Origin: Oceanobacillus chungangensis
GTDB lineage: Bacteria > Bacillota > Bacilli > Bacillales > Amphibacillaceae
Assembly: GCF_003369565.1 (NCBI RefSeq)
Contig: NZ_PIOD01000025.1
Location: 113,721 to 177,720 of the forward strand
DNA: 64,000 nucleotides
Direction of reading: 5' to 3'
Shown: positions 8,820 through 18,350 of the stretch, piece after piece
How positions within the stretch are numbered: the stretch's first letter is position 1
Layout: the number at the start of each line of letters is the position of its first letter
Notes under the pieces: generated by a model
Database searches by the model: none
Seen by the model: the letters and a program-made list of their open reading frames with translations, nothing else
What the model was told of the DNA's origin: nothing
Program-made: the position numbers and the translations under genes

Positions 8820-9534
8820 AGGCATCTTATTTGATAAGGATGGAACCTTAATTGAATTTAATTCACTATGGGTCGAGTCCACTTATGAATTGATTAATGC
8901 ATTAGTTAAAGAATATGCAAAAACAGATTATGCACAGAAATGCGAAGAGATTGCCAATTTGATTGGACTTATAGGAGATCAGGTAAGAGAAGACAGCATA
9001 CTCGCTTCCGGTACATCAGAACAAATGTCAGCGACCATTGCAACGGTCCTACAAGCGGATCAGCAGCAAATACATCAAAAGATTGACTCTTTCTTATACG
9101 AAGAAACAGTGAGGAATAGCAATAATATCACTGCTATTGGTGATTTATGCGCGCTTTTTGAGAAGCTAAAACAAAATAACTTTACAATCGGCATCGTAAC
9201 TGCTGATAACTATGAGGTTACTGAATATACTTTGCGATACTTAGGTATCCGCGAGCATGTAGATTTTATTGGAACAGCCAGTAATTATCAGAGAAAGCCA
9301 AACAAGGAAGCGATGCAAGCATTTTGTAATACTTGTAATCTAGAGATAGACGAAGTCATCCATATTGGCGATTCCGTAGTGGATATGGAATTTTCTAAAC
9401 ATGGCAGGTTAGGGGTCGGTGTCCTATCCGGCGTTGGTACGGAAGAAACCTTGCGGAAGTATACACCATATATTATTGATAGTGTACATGATTTGTTAGA
9501 TCAGAATGATAGATTTATTCTTGAAGGAAAGTAG
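8812..9534 (+). CDS. HAD-superfamily phosphatase
   Basis: A 240-residue HAD hydrolase of the phosphoglycolate-phosphatase-like subfamily. Motif I is FDKDGTL with nucleophile Asp8 and acid/base Asp10; a helical cap follows (residues 15-95); motif II is IVTADN, the motif III lysine lies near RKPNK, and motif IV is HIGDSVVDMEF. Translation is coupled to the PHP gene by overlap. A PHP phosphoesterase plus a HAD phosphatase could take a diester to a monoester and then to free alcohol plus phosphate; the actual substrate is unknown. It is the last gene of the operon and is followed by a strong terminator. Confidence 0.82.
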   Translation: MIKGILFDKDGTLIEFNSLWVESTYELINALVKEYAKTDYAQKCEEIANLIGLIGDQVREDSILASGTSEQMSATIATVLQADQQQIHQKIDSFLYEETVRNSNNITAIGDLCALFEKLKQNNFTIGIVTADNYEVTEYTLRYLGIREHVDFIGTASNYQRKPNKEAMQAFCNTCNLEIDEVIHIGDSVVDMEFSKHGRLGVGVLSGVGTEETLRKYTPYIIDSVHDLLDQNDRFILEGK

Positions 9535-9863
9535 AGTTAGTAGTGGAGAGTACTACTCTCCGTACTACTCTCCTTATAAACATAATGTGATAACCACCCT
9601 CACTTTGCGAATATGCAAAATGTGAGGGTGGTTTTTACACTTGGCCATATTTTAAGGGGGGATGCTTTTAATAGGTAGGGAATGAGAAAGATAAATGGTG
9701 AACTAAGTTGAATGATTACTTCTTTGCCTTATCCTCCATGGTTCAAACCATGTCCCCATGTACCACCTTAAAAATGCCTTCTTATGGATAATTAATCAGC
9801 AAAAAGGGATATTAATGAGTAAGTTACGAAATTAAAGTAAAAATTCTTAGAAGAGGTGAAAAA
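9535..9863. other. Intergenic region before GH3 gene
   Basis: Besides the terminator it holds a palindrome GGAGAGTACTACTCTCC at 9545-9561, whose right arm is repeated just downstream, and a second palindrome CATGGTTCAAACCATG near 9738-9753. No coding frame is visible. The second palindrome could be an operator for the GH3 gene, but nothing else supports this. Confidence 0.4.
9592..9637 (+). terminator. Rho-independent terminator of ABC/PHP/HAD operon
   Basis: A perfect 12-bp stem AACCACCCTCAC / GTGAGGGTGGTT is followed by TTTTT. It ends the operon that begins at 3026. Confidence 0.9.
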
Positions 9864-11852
9864 ATGTCTGGAACTTGTAAAAAGAATATCACTTATTTTC
9901 TGTCCTTTATCTTATCCTTTCAGCTCTTTATTGTTCCACAGGTGAATGCACAGGGTGAAGTGAAGGTAGTGTCAAGAACGAAGGAAATTTTAGAAATAGG
10001 AGGAAAAAGGTTCCGAGATTTAAACAATAATGGAAGCCTTGATCCTTATGAAAATTGGGAGCTTTCTGATGAGGAACGAGTAGAAGACCTTTTGACAAAG
10101 CTGACGATTGAGGAAAAGGTCGGTTTAATGACGATAAATGAATATCCAGAAATTGAAAATGATAAGCTAGTAATGCCAAATCAGTTTTTGGACCAGCATA
10201 CGCGCTACTTTATATTCAGGGGAACACAGCGCGCAGATATGATTGCAAATCTAAATAACCAGTTGCAGGAACAAGCTGAGGCATCGCGGCTTGGTATTCC
10301 TGTCGTTGTCGTTTCGAACCCGAGGAATCATCCCTTGACTATTCCGAATATCGAGGAAGAGGGGCAGTTCTCCCATTGGCCAGATACTTTAGGATTTGCG
10401 GCTATGCGTGATGAAGAACTAGCTAAAGAATTTGGGGAAATTGCTTCGAAAGAGTGGATTGCTTCGGGCATTCGCAAAATGTATGGCTATTCAGCGGATG
10501 TTGCAACTGATCCATTGTGGGCGAGAGTACAAGAAACGTTTGGTGAGAATCCAGAACTAATCTCCTCGATGATTTTTAACATTACCAAAGGGTTTCAAGG
10601 CGATATTCTGAATGAAAATAGCGTTACGATGACAACACGGCATTTTCCGGGTGGTGGTGCTCGTGTCAAGGGGCGTGATTCGCATTTTGAAGAAGGAAAA
10701 GCAATCGTTTACCCTACGCCAGGGAGTCTATTGAAATATCACATCCCTCCATTTAAAGCAGCTATCGAAGCAGATACAACGTCTATCATGCCTGATTATG
10801 CCTATCCGAGCAATGAAAGTGCAGATCAAGGTCTAACGTGGTTTAGTAATAATCAACAGTTTGAGGAAAAACCCTTTGCACTAAATGAGCAATTTATTCA
10901 GAATCTTTTGCGAGAAGAGCTTGGTTTCTTAGGCTATGTTAATTCAGATACGAGTGCAGTGATTGATCGGGCGTGGGGAGCACAGGATTTACCGATTGAA
11001 CAGCGGTTTGCAGAGGCAATTAATTCAGGAGTTAATATCTTCTCTGGTGTTCCAAACACAGAACCAATTTTAAATGCTCTCAATCAAGGGTTAGTGGACG
11101 TAGAGAAAATTAATCGTTCCGTCACCTATATTTTGACAGAAATGATGCAATTAGGACTGTTCGAGAACCCCTATGTCGATCCAGATGCAGCACTTAAAAT
11201 TGCAAATGACCGAGAATCACAGGAGAAGGCAGATGAAGCACATCGGAAATCTGTTGTACTTCTTCGAAATGATGATAATCTCCTGCCATTAAATGATGAA
11301 AAAATAAATGATGTTAAGTTATATGTTGAGATGTTTCCTGGAGGGGAAAATGATACGAATACACAAGAATTGAAAGGGAAAATTCGTAAATATGATAATA
11401 AGATCAAAATTGTCGATCGCCTTGAGGACGCGACACATGCATTTGTCTGGGTAAAGCCATGGCAAGATCTTTTTAAGAATAATCCTAGCTTAACAATTGG
11501 ACCAGTTACTGGGATTGAACAAGCAGATCGAATTGTAACGATTCAACAAACTGTACCAACGATTACCGCTATCAACATGTCTAATCCATGGCTCATTAAT
11601 CAAATTGAACCGAATGCTGCTGCTGTTATCAGTACGTTTGGGGTAAAGACAGAAGCATTATTTGATGTGATCCGTGGAAAATTTAATCCAACAGGAAAAC
11701 TGCCATTCACTATTCCAGCGAGTCAGGAAGCGGTAAACAATGATATTGGTGATATTCCTGGCTATGATGAAGGACCAGCTTATGTATATAAGGATAAAAA
11801 TGGTAATGCATATGGGTTTGATTTTGGAATCTCATATGGTGGAAATTATTAA
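9864..11852 (+). CDS. Secreted glycoside hydrolase family 3 protein
   Basis: A 662-residue exported protein. A signal peptide ends near VNAQG (residue 30). A short calcium-loop-like segment, DLNNNGSLDPYENW (about 51-64), precedes the GH3 N-terminal barrel. The substrate-binding motif reads TRHFPGGG where most GH3 enzymes have KHFPGGG. The likely nucleophile is Asp in GYVNSDTSA. The second GH3 domain covers about residues 445-650 (KSVVLLRNDDNLLPL). Family members release glucose, xylose or N-acetylglucosamine from beta-linked substrates. Start: ATG after AGAGGTG. It appears monocistronic. The ~310 bp after it (11853-12164) contain an imperfect AAAGTC...GACTTT inverted repeat but no convincing gene. 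Confidence 0.85.
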   Translation: MSGTCKKNITYFLSFILSFQLFIVPQVNAQGEVKVVSRTKEILEIGGKRFRDLNNNGSLDPYENWELSDEERVEDLLTKLTIEEKVGLMTINEYPEIENDKLVMPNQFLDQHTRYFIFRGTQRADMIANLNNQLQEQAEASRLGIPVVVVSNPRNHPLTIPNIEEEGQFSHWPDTLGFAAMRDEELAKEFGEIASKEWIASGIRKMYGYSADVATDPLWARVQETFGENPELISSMIFNITKGFQGDILNENSVTMTTRHFPGGGARVKGRDSHFEEGKAIVYPTPGSLLKYHIPPFKAAIEADTTSIMPDYAYPSNESADQGLTWFSNNQQFEEKPFALNEQFIQNLLREELGFLGYVNSDTSAVIDRAWGAQDLPIEQRFAEAINSGVNIFSGVPNTEPILNALNQGLVDVEKINRSVTYILTEMMQLGLFENPYVDPDAALKIANDRESQEKADEAHRKSVVLLRNDDNLLPLNDEKINDVKLYVEMFPGGENDTNTQELKGKIRKYDNKIKIVDRLEDATHAFVWVKPWQDLFKNNPSLTIGPVTGIEQADRIVTIQQTVPTITAINMSNPWLINQIEPNAAAVISTFGVKTEALFDVIRGKFNPTGKLPFTIPASQEAVNNDIGDIPGYDEGPAYVYKDKNGNAYGFDFGISYGGNY

Positions 11853-12164
11853 AGAAGCTTAAGACAGTTGAAACTGTAATGAATGAAAAGTCTGAGAGGC
11901 GTCTTGTCTCTTGGACTTTGAACATTTTATTAAGAGTCTCTCCCTCTTATTCTATTACTCCATCCACTACATACTTAGTATTTCGACTCCTTAATTCCAT
12001 TTTCATATACATTACAGATTCTGATTGTACTCGAACCTCCAGCCCCAGTGAGTTACTTTTTGTTCTGGATTTAATCCAAACACATATTCCACGTTCCTAT
12101 GGTATGATTGGTTTATTAATCGATTGCTTAGATTTACGTCACCATTAACTGGAGGTTAATTCAC

Positions 12165-12731
12165 TTGGAAATGATAAAAAGATTAAGCTATATTATCTCA
12201 ATTATATTAGGTATTCAGTTGATTCTGATTTTAGGCAGGAAATATTTAGTTGTGAATGAAAAGCCGAAGAAGGCAGATGTGATTATCGTATTAAGTGGGG
12301 GGCCAGGCAGACTCGAAAAAGGAGCAGAATTATTCAAAAGGGGTGATGCAGATCAATTGATGCTCACCAATTCTAATGATTCAGGGACAACTGCTAAGGA
12401 AGCTATGGAGCTCGGGGTACCAAAGGATAAATTAATTTTAGAGGATAAAGCGATAAGCACACATACAAATGCGCTTTATACGCTAGAGAAAATGAGAGAA
12501 CATCAATTAACTTCGGCAATTATCATTTCCTCCGACTTTCATATGCGAAGAACAAAGTATATTTTTAGTAAAGTTTATGAAAATACTGGAATCGAGCTTA
12601 CATTTATTGCTTCACCATACTTGAGAAACAGCATAATAATGGAAGGCTGGGAGGTTCAGACGATTTTCTATGAGTGGATAAAGTTAGTTGGATATAAGTT
12701 ACGTGCATATAAGGTTGCGGAGAAGGATTGA
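12165..12731 (+). CDS. YdcF-like DUF218 membrane-anchored protein
   Basis: A 188-residue protein with one N-terminal membrane segment (about residues 8-26) and a DUF218/YdcF domain: ADVIIVLSGGPGRLEKGAELFKRG, SNDSGTTAKEA, IISSDFHMRRT. The family includes SanA and ElyC, envelope-related proteins in enterobacteria; the reaction is unclear. Start TTG at 12165 lies 9 bases after GGAGG; an ATG 6 bases later is also in frame but is 15 bases from the binding site. It stands alone between the GH3 gene and a convergent prenyltransferase gene. A long imperfect GGCAGT...ACTGCC hairpin follows at 12762-12822. Confidence 0.75.
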   Translation: MEMIKRLSYIISIILGIQLILILGRKYLVVNEKPKKADVIIVLSGGPGRLEKGAELFKRGDADQLMLTNSNDSGTTAKEAMELGVPKDKLILEDKAISTHTNALYTLEKMREHQLTSAIIISSDFHMRRTKYIFSKVYENTGIELTFIASPYLRNSIIMEGWEVQTIFYEWIKLVGYKLRAYKVAEKD

Positions 12732-12895
12732 AACATCTGCTGAATTAGTGTAAGAATTTATCTTGGCAGTAATATCCCAACCTCAAAAATAGGATATATG
12801 TTAGGGTGGGGGATAACTGCCCGAGATTAATAAGGCACTGGCTCGGCCAGAGGTAAATGACATTTTCGAGTTATTCATTATGTAAAATCAGTATA

Positions 12896-13822
12896 TTATA
12901 TAAAAACTCCCAGACAGATTGCAGTTATCATAGCTAGAAAAAGTAAAGCTTTTTCATAAATGGTAACTTGCTGATGATCTTCTACGTTTATTTTCATAAC
13001 GAGTACAAGCGCAAATATGGTAATAGTGAATAGAACTCCAGCAGCCCAAATGCGTTCTAGACCGAGCCAAAATGTACATAATCCCACTGCTAATAGGTAG
13101 AATAGTGCTGGAAACCGTGCATAATTAAGACCGAACATATCAACAAACCATACTACAGTGGTCCGTTTTTTCGGAATTGCTCGTTTATCGGCTTCCAAAT
13201 CTGGAATATGATGAACCATTACCCAGGCGAGACAAAAAAGGGCATTAATTACAGCGTTTTGATAGGCCCACAAGGGAATTGTTCCTAAAATTATCCATGG
13301 ACCTGCAATTCCTAGAGAAAGAATGGCAGGGAATAAGCTGAACCATTCCCCTAAAAATGGTCGATAGCTGAAGCGGAAAGGTGGAAGGGAATAAGAAGCT
13401 GCCCCCCAAATTCCTATCAATAATAAGATAGTCAGTTTGTATTGAGCAAAAAACAAAAGCAGTATGGCAAGAATAATCAGAACAACGGAAAACCATATTC
13501 CTAATAGACGAATCGTCTGTAATGAGAACATTCCTTTTTGGATTACTCGGCTCCCGCCCGACAAAATTCCAGGACTATAATTATCTGTACCAGAACGATA
13601 ATCGGTGTAATCATTAAACGCGTGTGTCAGTACACCATGGATTGCAAATGCTGAGATTGCAAGAAAGATAAACAGCCAAAACAATTGTCCGGTTGGAATT
13701 GAAGTAAATAAAAATAAAGGAAGCAGGCTTGATATAATCGTTGCAACACTAGAGAAAATAACGGCAATAAAACGAAGTAAGACCCACCCACCGCGAAGAA
13801 TTGCGAGAACCTTATTATTCAA
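12896..13822 (-). CDS. UbiA-family prenyltransferase
   Basis: A 308-residue integral membrane protein with about eight or nine predicted segments. The first Asp-rich motif is visible in NDYTDYRSGTDN and the second in DLEADKRAIPKK; these bind the Mg-diphosphate of the prenyl donor. The general layout resembles MenA (1,4-dihydroxy-2-naphthoate polyprenyltransferase), but assignment to MenA is not certain. The start is placed at TTG 13822, where GGGGGTG lies 6 bases upstream; an upstream TTG at 13837 has no ribosome binding site. It is divergent from the GlcD-like gene at 14104, with about 280 bp between them. Confidence 0.78.
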   Translation of the reverse strand: MNNKVLAILRGGWVLLRFIAVIFSSVATIISSLLPLFLFTSIPTGQLFWLFIFLAISAFAIHGVLTHAFNDYTDYRSGTDNYSPGILSGGSRVIQKGMFSLQTIRLLGIWFSVVLIILAILLLFFAQYKLTILLLIGIWGAASYSLPPFRFSYRPFLGEWFSLFPAILSLGIAGPWIILGTIPLWAYQNAVINALFCLAWVMVHHIPDLEADKRAIPKKRTTVVWFVDMFGLNYARFPALFYLLAVGLCTFWLGLERIWAAGVLFTITIFALVLVMKINVEDHQQVTIYEKALLFLAMITAICLGVFI

Positions 13823-14103
13823 TAACCACACCCCCAAGTTTTATTTCTAATTATACCATCAATATGATAGTAGTAATATTTCTCCTAATTGTAATTTTTA
13901 TTAATGGCAACGCCAATGATACAATAACAGCAATAAAACAGAAGCGGTAGTAAATGGGGAAGATGCAGCACCCGTTTGTCCATTGATATCAATTTGAATG
14001 TAATAGTCTCCTGTTATAGACCAGTTAAAGCAATGAATATTTTAGAAGAAGATGTATAATTAAAATATGATTTTGTTTTCACAAAATTAGGGGAGGTATT
14101 ATC

Positions 14104-15462
14104 ATGTCTATAGAAACAATCATTGGCGATCCCGTAAGATTATTACTCGGTGACAAGATTTCGGATGCATATAAACAAGACATCTATGTCCCGAAAGTTG
14201 CGGATGTTCATGCAGTTGCATTGGCAAAGACAACAGATGAGGTTAGGAAACTGGTGAACTATGCAATTGAACAGGATTTGAAAATCATTGCCCGAGGAGC
14301 GGGGACAGGGGTTGCAGGTGCCCAAGTTCCAATTCATGGCAATGAGCTGATTATCGATGTTAGTCAAATGAAGCAAATTGTAGGGTTCGACGAAGCAACA
14401 ATGACACTTACCGTTGAACCAGGAGTCCTCCTTTCTGAAATACAGGAATATGTTGAGAGCCGTGGCTACTTTTATCCACCTGATCCAGGTTCTAAGCATT
14501 CGACGATCGGCGGGAATGTCGCAACAAATGCTGGTGGCATGCGAGCGGTGAAGTACGGTACAACACGAGATTATGTAAGAGCAATCGAGGTTGTTCTGCC
14601 AACAGGTGAGACGGTAGAATTAGGAAGCTTAAATATAAAAAGCAGCTCTGGCTATGATTTAAAGAACCTCCTGATTGGTTCAGAAGGGACACTAGGAATT
14701 ATCACACAGATTAAGCTAAAAGTGCTGCCACTGCCAAAATATAAACAGTCAGTCCTCCTTGCATTTGATTCTGTAACGAGTGCGACCGATGGTGTTTTGA
14801 CTATTTTAGCAAATGGGATCGACCCAACTGCATTAGAGCTTTTTGAAAGAGGAACGATTGTATATAGTGAAACATTTACAAAACAACTTCTCCCACTACA
14901 AACAGGCGAAGCTTACGTTTTGATGACATTAGATGGTAATGAAATGGCGACGGTTACAAGTAGAGCAGATGTTGTCAAGCAGCTGTTGCAGAGTAAAGCT
15001 ATTGCCGTGCTTGCTTTAGATGTGGAACAAGAAAAATTAGCATGGAAATTGCGTGATCATATTTTAGTTGCCCTAATGGAATTTACCGAATTTGAAATGC
15101 TCGATGAGGTCGTGCCTATCAATCGATTTGCAGAAATGATTAGCTACACGAAGGAACTGCAAGGAAAGCACGGGATCAGTGTAATAAACTTTGGCCATGC
15201 TGGGGACGGGAATATCCATACAGTTTTAATGAGAGAAGGTTTGGATCAAGAGACATGGATAGCTAAGAGAGAAGCGTTATTGACTGATTTGTATGAAAAG
15301 GTCGCAGCACTCGGCGGCTTACCATCTGCAGAACATGGGATTGGAATTATTAAGAAATCTTACTTTGAAAAGATGATTCATCCAGTCGAATTAAATCTGA
15401 TGAGAAAAGTTAAAAATGCAATTGACCCTGATAATCGATTAAACCCAGGTAAATTGTTATAG
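14104..15462 (+). CDS. GlcD-like FAD-binding oxidase (glycolate/D-lactate type)
   Basis: A 452-residue flavoprotein of the FAD_binding_4 family. The PP-loop reads ARGAGTGVAGAQVP, followed by PPDPGSKHSTIGGNVATNAGG, the typical FAD-binding segment. The C-terminal FAD-oxidase domain ends with FGHAGDGNIHT, SAEHGIG and the terminal DPDNRLNPGKLL. Members oxidise 2-hydroxyacids such as glycolate or D-lactate. Start: ATG after GGGGAGGT. No GlcE/GlcF partner lies nearby, so it may be a single-subunit enzyme. Its TAG stop is directly followed by a REP-like repeat. Confidence 0.85.
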   Translation: MSIETIIGDPVRLLLGDKISDAYKQDIYVPKVADVHAVALAKTTDEVRKLVNYAIEQDLKIIARGAGTGVAGAQVPIHGNELIIDVSQMKQIVGFDEATMTLTVEPGVLLSEIQEYVESRGYFYPPDPGSKHSTIGGNVATNAGGMRAVKYGTTRDYVRAIEVVLPTGETVELGSLNIKSSSGYDLKNLLIGSEGTLGIITQIKLKVLPLPKYKQSVLLAFDSVTSATDGVLTILANGIDPTALELFERGTIVYSETFTKQLLPLQTGEAYVLMTLDGNEMATVTSRADVVKQLLQSKAIAVLALDVEQEKLAWKLRDHILVALMEFTEFEMLDEVVPINRFAEMISYTKELQGKHGISVINFGHAGDGNIHTVLMREGLDQETWIAKREALLTDLYEKVAALGGLPSAEHGIGIIKKSYFEKMIHPVELNLMRKVKNAIDPDNRLNPGKLL

Positions 15463-15500
15463 GGTGCTTAGCACTCCACGAGTTTTGTCGAATGATAGAA
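15463..15500 (+). repeat. REP-like element copy a
   Basis: GGTGCTTAGCACTCCACG followed by AGTTTTGTCGAATGATAG, a diverged copy of the family whose consensus here is AGGTGCCTGTCACTTCC-CGAGTTTTGTCGAAT. It begins at the first base after the TAG stop of the GlcD-like gene. Confidence 0.65.
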
Positions 15501-15705
15501 TTTACTGCTATGTGTTCAGGATAGAAAGTTAGTATAGGTTGGGGCGAAAAAGCTCGAAATTGGGGCCGCTCCAACACCCTCCCACTTCATTTCACAATTG
15601 ATATTAATCCCCCCCTCCATCGAATTGTTTTTATTATCATATGGATAATTCTTCTAAACTCTAGTATTCTTATATTAAAGCGAATAATGGGGAGGAATTT
15701 TATTT

Positions 15706-18120
15706 ATGCTAGTTTTAAGGAAACGAAGTCAGCTAGTTTTACTTGCTGTTTTGCTGGCGTTTTTTGTCGTTTTACCGATGTATGTTGGTGCAGAAGAGGC
15801 GACTAAATTTGACTTTAGTATTGGGGAAGCGAAGGAACAGTTAACAGAAACAAAAGAGGTTCATGTTACGAATCAAGATATGAACGCGGCGCTTTCAATT
15901 ACTGCCAATGGCCAGGAATTATATCATAAAGAGCTTCCAATGATCAAATTGACAAGCATTGAGAAAGTAATTGTAGATGACCAGGAATTTGCAATTATCG
16001 GTTATCGCCATGATGGTTCGGCGAATGGTCTTTACTTCGAAATATTGAAGCTAAATGAATCAACTGTTGAAACGGTTTATACTTCAGACGTCTACGAACG
16101 AGCACGAATGGAAATTTCAGAGAATCAAATTACGCTTGAGTATCCGAAGTATGAAGAAGAAGATGCGCGAACAGAGCCATCTGCTATTATCACAGAAGAA
16201 TTCTCGATTACTGATAATAAGGTAGTTGAAGGAAAAAGTGAAGTGGAGCAGCTCGAATATGCAACGAATTCATTACAAGCAGAAGGAAATGCTGTGAATC
16301 CTTCTTTTTCCCAAATTAATAAAATATTAACGGAAGAGTCACTTAAAGCAAATGTTTCTCCAGAAATTGTGAAGGCAATAGCACTTCAAGAAAGCGGCTG
16401 GGAACAGTACTGGGGATCGGTTCCAAAATCAATTCAGGCATGTGAAAACTATGATGGAACGAATGTGAAGCTTGGCTATGACTGTATTGGCATTGGGATT
16501 ATGCAAATTTCGAATCAAATGTATATGAAAGATGGCCCTGAAAAAGATGCCTACATAGACCGTTTAAAGACGGATATTCGTTTTAATATCCAAGAGGGAA
16601 TCAAGATATTAAAGGATAAGTGGAATTATCATAAACCAAATCGCTATACTGGTATTAGTATTATCCCGACAATCAATGACAATGACCCGTTAGTAATTGA
16701 AAATTGGTACTTTGCGGTGATGGCCTATAATGGAATGCTGCCGAGAAATAATCCATTGGAAAGACCATTTTCTCCATATGGAGCATATCAGGAAGAGGTA
16801 TTTGAACTTCTTAATGATTATACTTTAATTGATATAAATCCATTTCCAACTCATAAATTAGATCCTTATACTTTAGAAAACGGGCAGGTACGATTTAAAA
16901 CAACTAACTTTTCAGTATCGGGACCACAGCATTATTCAAGTCAATCACTTGTAAAAGGTGACACGGCGTACACAACAGCACAAACGCTTAATATCCGAAA
17001 TGCGCCAAATGGTGACGTAATTGGCAGCTTACCTAAAGGTTCTAAAGTAACGATTACAGGTAGTTATGCAGGGAATAATTCACGATACAGCCAATATGTA
17101 TGGCTTCCAATTCGCACTAGCACTGGAAAAAATGCATGGGTTTCATCTAGTTATTTAAATAAGCAGGATTATATTGATGTTCATCGTTTAGAAGGTTATT
17201 CGCGTTACGATACGAGTGTTAGCATTGCGAACCATGGCTGGCACTGGAATCAGCCAACCTCTGTGGTAATCGGCCGAGGGGATGACCCAATAGATGCTTT
17301 AACAGGAAGTGTCCTTGCATCTGGTCTAGATTCACCATTAATGTTAACGCAAACGAAGGAACTTCCGCTTTCAGTAGAAAGAGAACTTGATCGACTTAAC
17401 CCTACAGGAATTATTTACATTTTAGGTGGGAAAAATGTAATTTCTGTAAATGTGGAAAATAAACTTAAACGAAAATTTGGAAATAATAAAGTGAAAAGAA
17501 TTTCTGGATATAGTAGATTTGACACAGCATCTCAAGTTGCAAATGAAGTAGATAAACAGAACAATGTTAGCGAAATTATCGTTACAACTGGAGATTCTAA
17601 TTCATCGGATCCATTAGCCATCGCACCATACGCTGGTGAAAATAATATCCCGATTCTTCTAACAGGAAGAAGCAAGGGCGAAAGCTTGAATCCAGCAGTG
17701 AAAAACTTTATCCAAGAAAAAGGTATTAAAAAGGTCACGATAATTGGTGGAAATATAGCAGTTTCGAAAAAGGCAGAAACAGAGCTGCAGCGTTTAGTTG
17801 GTGCAGCAAATGTGAAGCGAGTATTCGGCAAGTCAAGATTTGATACGAATATCGCAATAATCAATACTTTCTATAATAGTAAAGCAATTGATAAACTCTT
17901 AGTATCACAAGGAATGCAAACGGCAGATGCCCTTTCTGCATCTCCATTTGCAGCGAAATTAGAAGCACCAATTGTTCTAACACAAGCTAACAAACTTCCA
18001 GCGGAAACAAATGCATGGCTGAACGGAAAAATCACGACAAGGCCTAATCTATATTTCCTTGGAGGAAACGTAGCAATTAATGAAAAAGTACGAAATGAGA
18101 TTGTGAAATTAGTAAGATAA
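15706..18120 (+). CDS. Cell-wall-associated SLT-like/SH3/CWB2 protein
   Basis: An 804-residue exported protein. A signal peptide ends at about residue 28 (YVGAEE). After an N-terminal beta-rich region, residues about 200-345 resemble a lysozyme-like transglycosylase fold (VSPEIVKAIALQESGW with a candidate catalytic Glu, then GIGIMQIS). An SH3b domain follows (about 420-490: TLNIRNAPNGDVIGSLPKGS). The C-terminal 300 residues are three CWB2 repeats (RLEGYSRYDTS, RISGYSRFDTA, RVFGKSRFDTN starts), which attach proteins to secondary wall polymers. It probably remodels peptidoglycan at the surface. Start: ATG after GGGGAGGAA. Monocistronic, with a REP hairpin downstream. Confidence 0.85.
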   Translation: MLVLRKRSQLVLLAVLLAFFVVLPMYVGAEEATKFDFSIGEAKEQLTETKEVHVTNQDMNAALSITANGQELYHKELPMIKLTSIEKVIVDDQEFAIIGYRHDGSANGLYFEILKLNESTVETVYTSDVYERARMEISENQITLEYPKYEEEDARTEPSAIITEEFSITDNKVVEGKSEVEQLEYATNSLQAEGNAVNPSFSQINKILTEESLKANVSPEIVKAIALQESGWEQYWGSVPKSIQACENYDGTNVKLGYDCIGIGIMQISNQMYMKDGPEKDAYIDRLKTDIRFNIQEGIKILKDKWNYHKPNRYTGISIIPTINDNDPLVIENWYFAVMAYNGMLPRNNPLERPFSPYGAYQEEVFELLNDYTLIDINPFPTHKLDPYTLENGQVRFKTTNFSVSGPQHYSSQSLVKGDTAYTTAQTLNIRNAPNGDVIGSLPKGSKVTITGSYAGNNSRYSQYVWLPIRTSTGKNAWVSSSYLNKQDYIDVHRLEGYSRYDTSVSIANHGWHWNQPTSVVIGRGDDPIDALTGSVLASGLDSPLMLTQTKELPLSVERELDRLNPTGIIYILGGKNVISVNVENKLKRKFGNNKVKRISGYSRFDTASQVANEVDKQNNVSEIIVTTGDSNSSDPLAIAPYAGENNIPILLTGRSKGESLNPAVKNFIQEKGIKKVTIIGGNIAVSKKAETELQRLVGAANVKRVFGKSRFDTNIAIINTFYNSKAIDKLLVSQGMQTADALSASPFAAKLEAPIVLTQANKLPAETNAWLNGKITTRPNLYFLGGNVAINEKVRNEIVKLVR

Positions 18121-18128
18121 ACTGATAT

Positions 18129-18176
18129 TCGGGGAGTGCAGGCGTATAAAGGTGCTGTCACTCCCCGACTTTTATC
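18129..18176 (+). terminator. REP hairpin acting as terminator
   Basis: Perfect 9-bp stem CGGGGAGTG (18130-18138) / CACTCCCCG (18159-18167) followed by a T-rich stretch. The right arm, AGGTGCTGTCACTCCCCGA, matches the REP family, and the left arm is an inverted partial copy. Confidence 0.75.
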
Positions 18177-18350
18177 CATCTGACGATCTCGTTTGGTGTG
18201 AATCCTTTGTAATAACTAGTTGATAATCGAGAGCAAAGTTCTTGCATGGATTATGCCTTGGGTGGAGATTTCTTTTACCCCAATATGGAGCGATCTAGCT
18301 CATAATGCACCCCATGACTATCCTATATTAACAATCTATCTTCACCCAAA

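Noticed and set aside
11879-12148. An 89-codon open frame between GH3 and YdcF-like genes
   Set aside because: No ribosome binding site, unlikely composition and no recognisable domain; looks like chance.
18181-18350. Another GAGCG-phased array in the convergent gap before the cupin gene
   Set aside because: Only one GAGCG and a few GAG trimers at irregular spacing.
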